A stretch of 64,000 bases of DNA, from NCBI GenBank assembly GCA_038501195.1, contig JBBPUQ010000006.1, forward strand, positions 2,294,001-2,358,000, written 5' to 3'. Below, in pieces: positions 24,310 to 34,928 of the stretch. Below the pieces are notes generated by a model. It did no database searches. It was not told the DNA's origin and worked only from the letters and a program-made list of their open reading frames with translations. This DNA comes from Nemania diffusa. Lineage: Eukaryota > Ascomycota > Sordariomycetes > Xylariales > Xylariaceae. The stretch's first letter is position 1. Each line of letters opens with the position of its first letter. Both the position numbers and the translations under genes were made by a program.

Positions 24310-26553
24310 ATGACTATCACTGTCATTCCTAGGGCCCAATGGGGTATGTTTCTCTCCCTTATCTGGAATATGTCCTTCCTCTGCACCCCGCCGATATCGG
24401 TTCCATCTCATTATACTGACCAGGACTTCGCCAGGCGACGAAGGCGTGAGTACTCGGGGAGAGCCCAACACAGACAATGACACCCGGGTACTAACAATAC
24501 TGCTTACTCAGAAGGGCAAATTGGTCGATGGACAGTGCCAAGAGGCGCAACTCTGTGCCCGAGCTGCGGTAAGCACAACGCAAGCAGAAGCCGGCCGACC
24601 AACGGCTTCCACCGATCCCCAAAACATCCTCTAACGCCAAATTTGCCCTGAAATGCCTGCTAATTAACGCCAAGGATGAAGCTAACGCTAGGCATCTCGT
24701 GCGGTTGGTCGAACGCCTTCTATCGATCGATATATATGCATATATATACCTACTGTGTTGCTAATGGGTGTAAAGTGTAAACGGAGATCGGAACAACAAG
24801 ACGCGGTACGCTACCCATAGAACTCCATGCCGGATTAACCTTTTCTGCTTCTGTCACCTCATTGCAAGAATTCCCAAATCTCAGTAGCGGGGAGAATCTC
24901 GGCTATCGTCGTGCTGGTGACCCTAGTTAAGCAACGAGGTCTAATGTCCGCCATAGGCATTGGTCCCTGCTATCAGACAAGCAGAGCGGTAAGAGATAGC
25001 CATGACTAGGGAACAAGCTGTGCACTGACTTTCCCAGCGAACTGGCGTCAAATTGACCGATGTCTTCTACTCTGACCTTTTCGAGTAGAAAGTGAGGCGC
25101 TTAGCTGATGGCTATTAAAAGCGCTTCGGAGAATTGTTCGAATACGACATCAAGGCTGGCCGAGCTTGCTCGTTTCAACGAGTACAGGGAGACGCTGAAG
25201 AAGTACGTCGTGGGTGGTGTGTCCTTCATGAGATCCGCACAGCAGCAAAGCAACACGAAAATTGTGATCGCAGGCGCAAACGTAAGGCTCTCGTCCTATA
25301 ACTAAACGAATAGTACTGGCTCATTGGTGGAACGAGCACCGTGCCGGTGGTCTCACAGCCCTTTTTCCTAGTCCCGCAAGGATTCTTAGCTCAGGGCATG
25401 ACATAGTGCTCGTCTGAGCCATCAATTTGCTGGCGGAAGCCAACCAGGGGTCTCCGCTGTAACAAGTTGTGTATTATGTTCACGCATTGGCAGGATTCGG
25501 GAGCTATACGGAGACCTGGCTTCTACTCATCTACTTGTTGACTATCCAGCGTGGCCAGTGAAGTTAAGGACAATTCTATGTGAGGATTGCGCTCTGGAAT
25601 CAACTCGGAGTAGACCTAGTTATGGCGTCTCGAGGTCCAATCCAAACTGTACTCATGATTAACTACTGTTCGTCACTTCCTCAAATACTACGTTTGCTGG
25701 TATTATTGGTGGACTCACACTAAACCCAAAGAACGTTACAGAGACGATTGGAGTGGTCAAGGCTTGTATGTCGATTGCTCCCAGGCCGTGATTTACTGCT
25801 GACTGGCAACAGATACCACGCGTGTCGGGGCTGGGGCCTTCAAGACTGAAGATACCGAAGAGTGCGTCTTAATTACCATCCTGCAGCAACTCTAAAGGTG
25901 AATGACAACCTTAAGATTGGCACCAAGCTCCAGGATATTGGACGCGAACGGGTGAGGCTACAAGCGCCCTGGAGAGTTCGAGCTTCTACCGCTGACAAGA
26001 TTTAGGGAACGTCGACTGGTCGCAAACGCCGATGTGGATGGTGAGTTTCCATCATGGCTCTTAGCTGAAAACAAACTTACTGACTGTTCCCAGGCTCGGT
26101 AGGCACAACCTCAAAGCCTTGAGTAGTAGGGAACACAACTGACAAGTACACATAGACCTTGTTGTTGTCAAGCAACTACTACACTAGCCTGAATCTCACG
26201 AAGGTAGCCGGTGCCAATGGAATGCTTGCGACATGCATCAAAACGCTCTAACATCCTGCAGCTCGACGTTTTGGATAGTTTCGAAACTTTACCACGAGAT
26301 GCCACGCTGGCAAAAACCGACCATCAACGCGAGGACCTACTCCGATCTCCCCAAGGAGGCCCGCGATTACGAGCATATTCACCTGTGCTATCATGACGAA
26401 CAGTGGCGCTGACCATCAGTAGTACATCGAGAAATTTGTCGGAGTCAAGGTAAGTTGTCGTACATACTGACCTGCACCGCAGTTGCTAAGGTTGAGCAGA
26501 TCAAGTACATCGGCACTGGCCTTGGCCGCGAGGCCATGATCCACCGCGCCTGA
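24310..26553 (+). pseudogene. ADE12: Decayed adenylosuccinate synthetase gene, introns still present
   Basis: Adenylosuccinate synthetase joins IMP and aspartate, using GTP, in AMP synthesis. The relic reads in order. Exon 1 (24310-24343) ends in QWG. An 11-nt exon (24435-24445) completes GDEG. Exon 3 (24512-24568) reads KGKLVDGQCQEAQLCARAA. About 300 bases that I cannot align follow, then IGIGP near 24956. RTGVKLTDVFYSDLFE (from 25039) is interrupted by two stops, then comes LARFNEYRETLKKYVV. Next are GGLTLNPKNVTETIGVVKA (about 25710-25767), TTRVGAGAFKTEDTEE, GTKLQDIGRE, GTSTGRKRRCGW, DLVVVK, LDVLDSFETL (about 26260), RTYSDLPKEARDY, and finally IGTGLGREAMIHR before a TGA at 26551. Frameshifts, internal stops and a loss of about 40 residues after FETL make a working enzyme impossible. 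GT-AG borders at several junctions show this is a genomic duplicate, not a retrocopy. The real gene is expected elsewhere. Confidence 0.88.
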
Positions 26554-29379
26554 TTGCGCGAGATACCCGAGGTTTGACCTAGATCGTGCGCAAGGAGTGT
26601 TGGCTGCCGAAGCCATTCGGTACCCGAAGAAGAGTGTGCGCAGTTGGAGGATAGACTTAGATTTGTCACAGGTAGGTCATACCTTAGACTACAACTGATA
26701 GCTACTTGAATACCTGCCTCCTTCCGTTCACGTGCCGTGAGTTGCGATGCATCTTGTGTGTGACTATCATCGTTTCATCGCGGCTAGAATCGATTTATGC
26801 CCTCTGGGCCTGGCTGTGCCGCCATGATCGAGCCCACATGATCGATATGAGGTTTTATTAGGACTGCATTGGAAGAACAACACAGTGAGAGGTAGCTCAG
26901 AAGGGGATGTCAACCTTGCATAGCCAATTTGAGTTCTGATATCATATAAATCGATTCCACTCACTTCAGTGAAGGTCCCTCAGGAGATAGCAACAATTGG
27001 ACTAATGTTGATGCCTTGGCTAAGATAAATCTTGGTTACCACACTAGTAATACACCATCACTGTTAACTACATTCTGTGACTGAGGAAATGTATCTTCAT
27101 AAACCTATAACCTATACAATGAGGTGCCGTAACATTGCGACCTGCCTGGCTGCCTTCCCTTCCTTGCACGGTTTTTGTCTGACCACCGCTAAAGGACCGG
27201 GCCATGGTCCTTTAACGAGCAGTTATCCCTAGTATCCTTAACTACGTCTCCAGCTTCAGACGGAATCTTACTTCACTGGGTTTTTATAATCGCACCTTGT
27301 ACGGCGATGTGTTGCTGAATGCTTTCGCCTTCAATTGTTTTGGTGAGCTGAGTTCAGCTTGCGTCGCGTTTGAGTGTTTTGTACGTCCGGTCGTGTCCGA
27401 GTTTTTCCTAACATTGAGCGCAAAACTCTTTGAGATTGAGATGGCGATGGTCTCGAACATTTTGCAACTCTGCCTCAGACCAGGACTTGTATGCAAGAGT
27501 CTCAGCTGCTGGGTTCTCTTTACAATCACATCACGGGTGCGCCCTGGGCAGATTGTCTTCAAAAAACGTGTGGGATATTCAGGTCGAGGAACCCTAGACT
27601 CGAAAAAGTCTCCGAGTACGTTATCCTCTTGTAAAGTAAAGTTTTCCTTGGTGGACCAGCGGTCTTAGACACATTCATTTTGTGAACCGTCGCGTGATGA
27701 CGGACGCCTTGCATGTTGCGGCCTTTTGGAGACTCTGCTTCCAACCCTTCGGGGACCCGTTTCCATGTAGTACATCTTTGAAGAAGAGACTCTAAAACGG
27801 CATGCCCATAAGCAGTCCATCGTATAATCTTGCGAGAGGAGATTCTTGAAGTATCTATGTGCTCCAGGCTCGCAATGGTCTGAAACACCTGTTTTGATCC
27901 TGCGCAACTAAAACTTGTCTTCATTGCACTGGCGACTTGATCCCAGTTGTCACAGGTCTGAAGAAATGACCATGGATATTTACATATGTCGTTGATTTGA
28001 TCTTTCAGATACGCCGTTGCTAAACTGGACTATCCTGAAGTGTTCACGCCATAGTTTCCAGCAGCAACGTGGCTTGTTCTGCTCGCGCTCGCGCGGCTCT
28101 GCGAAGCAGCTTAATCTGCGTGACAAGCGATTGCAAGGCGCAGTATTCACCTAAATGACGGTGAAATTTGGCTAAAACGTTCAAGGGGCAGTTGTTGACA
28201 CAGGTGTCGTAATTTAATACGGCAAGTCCTCTCGACCTAGGATACACAACATACGCTTGTACTAGTGGGCGACAGATATGTGTCACGCTTAAGTAGACAC
28301 ACGACCGCCTTATTACCTCTATCAACTTATACCTACAAGAGAAAAGGGAGTTTTACAGCCTATCGTATATCAAATACCTTAAGTAATCAGCCTTACCACA
28401 TCCTGCTGGCATAAACGTCTATAGTTTGCAACTATAGGAAGTTGGCATCAGAGAGGCGTATGCATTCTTGCATCAAGGTAATCCTAGGTAATCTTACACA
28501 TTATATTCACTAAGCTCAACTCGAAACGTTCTTTAAATTTATGCTAAATAATTTGTGCATCGGTGCTATATTAACACAAGATATACGAAACCTATGACGA
28601 CAACACCATATCGCTCCCTCTTCCCCCATCGATTACACATAGGAAAGTCGAGTCCTTCCTAGTGGGATATCTTGTGATACTGGAATGTCGCGGGGTAGAA
28701 CTGCAGTCAATAGAAGTAACCTTATTGGCAATTTAAATGATCGCTAAATACGGAAAATGTCTTATAACAACTCCACGCAATACCCACGAAAGTACTATTT
28801 AGGGGGAGTGAAATTAGTATCAAATGTCTTCACAGTAGAACTGGAGCAGTGCTAAACAACAAACTCCTAGGCCCCCCAACCACCCGTCTAGGAGCCCCGG
28901 TTACAGCTAGTGCCCCGGCGCAGTGTCTTACCTTATCTCCTAGGTAGCTATCGTCTAGTAGAACCTATAGTGGGTGAGCTTGTTCACGAACCTTCCTCAG
29001 AGTTCTTACGGTTGTTTAGCTAACAGAAGGGCATTTAGACGCACGATATTTTGTAGAGTGCCTTCATAATCATATATACGGTACTGGTTAGGTTTATTAC
29101 TGATAGGGAAAAATGTAATAGCCTCATTCGGTAGTCACATGTCATAGATGCAAATTGAGTATGCTTGAAATGATCGTTTAATTGCGCTAAAGAATCCTTA
29201 TTGCGCCGTCTTAGAGTTATGTAATGAGAGGTGTATCAACAGTAGTCTTTTCAACGAACGCCTAGCCCCCAACAAAGCCCATGGAAATGCATCGAAAAAG
29301 ACCGCGTAGCTTTCTGCTACGGGTTAGGTATCATATTTACAAGTTGTGATTGCCACACATATCCCTCGCCTTATGTCAT
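26554..29379. other. 2.8-kb decayed spacer with unassigned open frames
   Basis: Three moderately long minus-strand frames lie at 28325-28044 (93 codons, ending LLRRAARARAEQATLLLETMA), 27924-27559 (121 codons) and 27562-27284 (92 codons). I could not join them with convincing introns or recognise a family. They may be one broken gene. The rest is AT-rich, with no feature seen. Confidence 0.35.
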
Positions 29380-29545
29380 CCTTGATGTTGTGTGGCCGTT
29401 ACTATCTGGCCTGTGATTGCTTTCACTTGCTCGGGGTGCATCTTTATGCCATCCGGCCGATAATGAGGCCAAGGTAGCGCGTTGCCGTTGTACAAAACTC
29501 GCACTTTTGGATGTTAATATGGAGGCCGGCCTCAAGGCATCAACT
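29380..29545 (-). mobile_element. Ty3/gypsy reverse-transcriptase relic
   Basis: Read on the minus strand from about 29545, the translation gives CLEAGLHINIQKCEF and then TRYLGLIIG. After a one-base frame change it continues as DGIKMHPEQVKAITGQI. This is the end of the palm/thumb region of Ty3/gypsy reverse transcriptase, where L..AGL.L...KCEF....YLG.I is conserved. Only about 55 codons survive and no LTR was found beside it. It starts just 25 bases beyond the ferric reductase stop codon. Confidence 0.75.
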
Positions 29546-29570
29546 ATACAAGAGTGGATAGCTTTTTAAT

Positions 29571-31475
29571 TTACCACGAAAAACTCTCCTCAAAAAAGTC
29601 TACGACATGGTCTGTACTTTGGACTTCCCGAACGGCTTGTCGTACGTCGTCCGCAAGAGCGCCGGGCCCACATACCGTGACGGCCATTGCGCCAACCTGC
29701 TGCTCTACTTCCCGCTGCATAATCGTTGATACGCTGGGCCGTCCTGGGAACATCTGGACGGTACTAGAGCTAGAGATAATCTCTTTTGAGTTCTTTGGTC
29801 GGGTAATGAAGAGTCGTATGTTAAGAATATCTCGGCGTCTTGGCATGCGCAATATTTCATCCATCCATGGCCGAACCCACTCTAACGCTTCGGTATCACG
29901 CATGATCCACACAAGAGTAACGCGCCTTGTTGCGATGGTTCCATCGTTGAAACCCTGTATCAGCGGCTTGAGGTACGAAAGTTGATGTGTGATTCCCGTC
30001 GAGCCGGCAAAGAGCACAGCATGGCCGTATGAATCAAGAGAATGATGCCCAGCGTATGGTCCCTCCATAGCCGCCTTCACTCTTATCGAATGGGCGCCGC
30101 CTCTGCTTGCCGTGTTGAATAGTTGTCGCGTGAATCCCGTGTGAGCGCCGATGATGAACGAAACGGAGGTTGTGCCTCTATGAAGAGCAGCGTTGCTGTT
30201 GCTCCTCTCCTTAGTTAGGGCCCTGTCTGCATTATCTGGATGGTGCTCAGTCCATGCGATAGAAAAAGGGTGGTTTTCCCAAGGATTGACTCCCATGAAG
30301 CGGATATAGGCGTGAGTACCCGGTGCCACATCAAGATATCGAGGCAAGTGCATTGTAACACGGCTGCAGTCACCTGGCATCGGTTCAATTACTGCCTCAG
30401 TAAAGCCGCGTCGAGACGACCAATTATTGTAGGCAAGGCGAAACATGCGAGCAAGTCTCTCAAAGAACCAAAGCACAAAAATGGCGATCATATACGGAAG
30501 TTGTGGTAAGCCGCCGGGGATTGCAGCAGAGGCGCAGTGTACCAAAGTCGTGGCGAAGATGATGAAGGCTAGAACGATATGAACATTGAGGAATGTCTCA
30601 TAAAAGGCATGGCGGACAGGGGAAAGGGCCAAGAAGAAGAGGATCAACAGGGCAATCGTTCCACTGAAGCCGGAGGCAACGAAGGTTTCGTGTAGAATTT
30701 TCTCATTGAGGCTGCTCCACCCAGCTGCAGAAACTTGAACGACGGCCCAAGCAATCGTATGAATCAAGGCCTCCACCACAACCATACGACCCATCCAACG
30801 ATGTAGTAGGTTGTAGGTATCAAAGCTAACTTTTAACAGGGGTATGAGAGGATTGTTTCGCCCTGCTAGAATGATGAGGGGTACCATGTTGACAACAGCG
30901 AGGGTCCCTGAGCGACCCCGGATTTCAGCGGCTAAGGCATAGCGATTAGGTTGAGACCAGTCTAAGTAGAACATGTATATGATGTTGCTAAGTAGATAGA
31001 GACCGAGAATGACGAAATGTAGACGGGATGGCAAGGTTCCCATATTGAGAGCTGACGATAATCGGATTTCCCGATTATGGCGCTTCCGCCAGAGAGGAGC
31101 GTAAATTAGATTCTTCTTCAAACTAGGCATCCAACTCCACTGTGATGACTTCCAGTATACTTGCTGCTCTGCCGACGACGACATGGCAGAGACGTGCCGT
31201 AGTTTGCTCCATCCTATTTCCAGAAGCCTTATTGAGAGGACAATCAATGCCAGTATACCTAATGACCACCACAAAGAGTCCTTAAATATCATGTTAACTG
31301 TCTGGTTGACGCCCGCTAAGCCTGTCGCATAGGGGGCGATCGTGGCGGCCGCATCGGCCTGACTTGTTTGTGTAGACGCGACGTCCATGTCTCGTAGAGC
31401 TAGTATCGGAGAAGGTGTAAATGACCCAAGGGCAGCGATCCGGCGCCGCATTAATGACATTGTTTTCTGATCCAA
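29571..31475 (-). CDS. Ferric/cupric-chelate reductase (FRE family, flavocytochrome b)
   Basis: Single exon, 634 residues. It moves electrons from cytosolic NADPH through FAD and two haems across a membrane to reduce ferric or cupric chelates outside, ahead of metal uptake. Several transmembrane stretches lie between residues 67 and 340. The bis-haem signature is complete: His225 and His239 on one helix, His299 and His313 on another, each pair 14 residues apart. The FAD-binding motif is HPFS at 402-405. The NADPH site is GSTGIT at 491-496 plus CGPG at 602-605. The C-terminus is FFEESFSW, the usual end of fungal ferric reductases. No cleavable signal is obvious; the N-terminus resembles other FRE proteins with an extracellular lead. 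The start could also be Met6 (31460). All catalytic motifs are intact despite the decayed neighbourhood. Confidence 0.92.
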   Translation of the reverse strand: MDQKTMSLMRRRIAALGSFTPSPILALRDMDVASTQTSQADAAATIAPYATGLAGVNQTVNMIFKDSLWWSLGILALIVLSIRLLEIGWSKLRHVSAMSSSAEQQVYWKSSQWSWMPSLKKNLIYAPLWRKRHNREIRLSSALNMGTLPSRLHFVILGLYLLSNIIYMFYLDWSQPNRYALAAEIRGRSGTLAVVNMVPLIILAGRNNPLIPLLKVSFDTYNLLHRWMGRMVVVEALIHTIAWAVVQVSAAGWSSLNEKILHETFVASGFSGTIALLILFFLALSPVRHAFYETFLNVHIVLAFIIFATTLVHCASAAIPGGLPQLPYMIAIFVLWFFERLARMFRLAYNNWSSRRGFTEAVIEPMPGDCSRVTMHLPRYLDVAPGTHAYIRFMGVNPWENHPFSIAWTEHHPDNADRALTKERSNSNAALHRGTTSVSFIIGAHTGFTRQLFNTASRGGAHSIRVKAAMEGPYAGHHSLDSYGHAVLFAGSTGITHQLSYLKPLIQGFNDGTIATRRVTLVWIMRDTEALEWVRPWMDEILRMPRRRDILNIRLFITRPKNSKEIISSSSTVQMFPGRPSVSTIMQREVEQQVGAMAVTVCGPGALADDVRQAVREVQSTDHVVDFFEESFSW

Positions 31476-34400
31476 GTATAGTCCGAGGTAGTGTCTGACT
31501 TGGTGTAAGAGTATTTAGATGATCCAGTTGCCTCGACCGAGTGTGAGGAGGAGGACAAGGGGAGATCTATAGTAAACCAGCGAGAAGGATCTAGTATCCT
31601 CCAAGTCAAAGAAGGCGGGTTTTCTTTTATTTTAGAGATAATCTCTCCTCATAAGTACATTGTTGTGTGATTGATAATGAGTTGTGGCTGAGATGAGGGG
31701 AGGCTTTGTGTGACTCTGAGCAGGACTTTGTCTTCTCGACGGTCGGGTGTGCTTGTCTTTTGACCTTTTTGAGTGGCCGAGTATCACTGCTGGAAGAAAT
31801 GTACGGATGGTGTTTATGATTTGAGGTGTGCGAAGCTTTGAACCTCCCAGCACGCCTTATCGTCACGTTGAGATTGAGATTGAGATTGCAGGGTGAGTAC
31901 GCAGGCTGAAGACTATATCTCCTGAACACGGAAGGTAAGCGTGGGGTCCGAGATAGAATAAGCTTGACGTGTTTATGTATATTGCTCGGGTGTAAGGACC
32001 GTGAGGTTTCTTGGTAGATTACGCTGGGTTTCGTGACTGAGGGTGGGGGAGAGGCGGATGTTGTTGTACCGACACCTCAATTCCGAGTGACAAACCACGA
32101 AATAAACCAATGAGTACCGACTTGAAGGCGGGTAAGTAATGAAAGATGGTAGAAGCGCGCCCAGCGGCTACTTAAAAAGGAAGGGGTCTAAATTCACTGG
32201 TGGGTTGCGTGCAACTTGTTTTTTTCGAGGGGTGCAGCACGCACGTCCTGCCTCGATTGAGCGCCAAATTGAGATTGTCAGCTAGCCGTGTAGATGACAA
32301 TATGCGCTTCTTCCCTAGCAACAACAATTTGTTACAGGACCCAGCTGCCAATGATCGCAAAAAGGGACAGCGATTGTGTGCCAGCTCGTCTAGAGCCGGA
32401 GGAGAAAGAAAGAATTGGTATGTTGAAAGAATGTTAATCACCTCTCAAAAAGAATCTACTTGGTGGAACTGCGCCTTTGGCTAGGAGGGCATAGGGATTT
32501 ATGAGAAAAAGAAAAGAGCCCCGTTCACCACTAACTACGCCCCGCCGGTACCTACGTAGTACCTAGGTACAGAGTATGCTAGTGACAGCCAACTTGTTGC
32601 CACAATCGATACCTAACTGACGCAGGTACTAATTACCGTACAGCTGTACCTACGGTATACGCAGGTACCTACATTAGCGGACCCGGCCGTGGGCTGTCGA
32701 TGCTGTCAGGTGAAAACCCGCATACAGCAATGTAGGTACCTACCTACCTGTACAGAATACGATAGATACTGCGATGTAGGTCGGATGTTGCTATCTAATG
32801 TGGGGTCAAGCTCAGCTTCGCCTTGCTGACCGCACACAAACAGACGGCCGTTTGTGGGCAGACTGGCCTGGAAAAGGGCACCCCTTCGTGAACTGTCTGC
32901 CTATCATTGCACATTTTTGAACAGCTCTAGTAGTGACGACGTAGCTACAGCCAATTGGTGGCCTAGGTCTAGCTTGGAAGACATCTGTATGAGTCGTGTT
33001 CCTTTTTGACCGACGAGAAGGCTCCGCGATTGGAAAGATTGGCTGTTGAATCTTGACTAGCCCTTGTCGCTCTTGTCAGGGGGAGACAGGAGATCCGAAG
33101 TTTATTTCAGGGCATTCCCTGTCCGAAACGAAACACGGCTTCCGACTGGCTGGTTGTTTTCTTGCTGACAGCTGGGATTTTGACCTTGCCCTTTTCTAGT
33201 CTAGCGTGGTACAATACTTATCCGAGCGGCTGCCTCACTGACTCTCTAACAAACGCGCGGGCTCTCGCTGAAAGGGTCCCGCCTAAACTATGCTGCGACA
33301 TGTTTGATTGGATCTCCATTTGACCCTCCGGCTGAATGTCGTACATACTCTCGCTCTCTCCGCCAGCGCGTCTATGTACGAATAGCTTCGAGCGTTTATA
33401 TTCACGGGACACAGCAGATATACAGCAGATATCACGGGGTAGGCCGCGTACTATAATTTCAAATATCTGACGTGGGTTCGGACCTCCCCTCTATATTTTT
33501 CCCACTCCGAGGTTGTGTTATGCCATCACCGTTCCGAGTTGGTACTGTTATGTCGCTTGGGAAACGCCACCTGCATGTGGGTGAGCGACTCAGCAGCCAA
33601 ATGCATTAACGCGCTCCGTTCGAACTCTACTTGAGAGATGGTGTCCACGAGTCCCAGGGCCAACCCGGGATTGTTTCTTAAACAATCCGCGAGATGGGAC
33701 TCGCGTAAGCATGCAAGGCATGGGCTTGGGGCGCCACCGGCCGACAATTTCTTCTCTCCTGTCCTCTAGGAAAAACATACCGCAAGTTTCTTAGAATGAA
33801 TGTATCGTAAGGCCAATTTCGGTGGAACATATCTACGCGTTGTGCTTACCTCGTATGATCGTGTATGAGATATCAAAGAAGCTTGAATAAATTACTTTCA
33901 ATCTTAGGTAGGTCCTACGAGGCTGGAGTTCTATCTACTAGGTACCTAGGAGGTATTGCCTTCCCCCCGCCCCCGCCCCCTCACCCCTTTTTTATCGATT
34001 AGGTACGCGGGTACCTAGCTGAGCGTATACGTACCTCAGGCTCATGAATATGTATATGACGTAGAACATCGATACACAACAGCCATTTAATTACGGGCGT
34101 AGGGAGTATTTGTTTATTTATTGCAGAAATATATTATGGGTGAAATGTAAGCTTCTATGCTCGCATTCGGGAGAATAGATAGGCAATATGGAAGAGGCAG
34201 GGTTCGGGTGCTTACTTCGTTTTGCTACGGATGGCGACGCACATGTACGAGGTTTCGAGATAATCATAGGCTATGGGCCCTCAGGTACCTACGCTATAAT
34301 GTGGCCGAACCTAGTGGCCAGAGCGAGGTCGTCTCGCTAGCCTACAAACATCTTAAAACTCCGCGACTATGAACACGGAGTATATCATTCGCAATATGAG

Positions 34401-34928
34401 ATTAGAGACGAAACGTCTCAAATAATGCAAACAACACGTCCTGAAGTATTTGATATGTTGGCAGCCGTGATAAATCACAACACGCGAGGCGGTTTAGTAA
34501 AAGTATGTTGAATGTACCTATATAATATATATTATGTTTAGATGCATATAGGATTATTTGGTATTATGTATGTAGAGGGACTAGCTTGGATTAGTACCAC
34601 GTACCTAGGTACTGACCTGTTGTGAATGTTCCAGGCGCGACTTCACTATGAAGGAAGCGACTCACAATTTACGCTAAGTTTAAAAGCTCCTAGAGCTTTC
34701 CATTTCTAATCATTCCCCCGGTCTGTGGCTTGTCTGCATGCTATTACAACGGATTCTATATCGACGTCGACAAATATCTGAGGGAACTAAAGGGGTGGCT
34801 TGATCGAGACCTGCTGAACGATGGCCTCGCTACCATGCATCTTGTGCTAACCACCCTCTTAAACAAGTAAGGAACTGGCTGTTGTCCATACCTTGTTTAG
34901 CATCATACCCGGAATCAAGACTTTAACC
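31476..34928. other. 3.4-kb spacer upstream of both flanking genes
   Basis: This is the divergent region between ferric reductase (minus strand) and APC5 (plus strand). No supported gene is present; open frames of 60-100 codons match nothing. Features seen are a TTGAGA triplication at about 31868-31887, GTACCTAC palindromes at 32545-32760, a C-run at 33966-33981, and a repeat of about ten bases (ACAGCAGATAT) at 33411-33431. Confidence 0.45.

Noticed and set aside
24310..26553. RIP as the cause of the adenylosuccinate synthetase decay
   Set aside because: The damage includes many small insertions, deletions and a larger loss, and long GC-containing codon runs survive. By eye it is not dominated by C-to-T changes.
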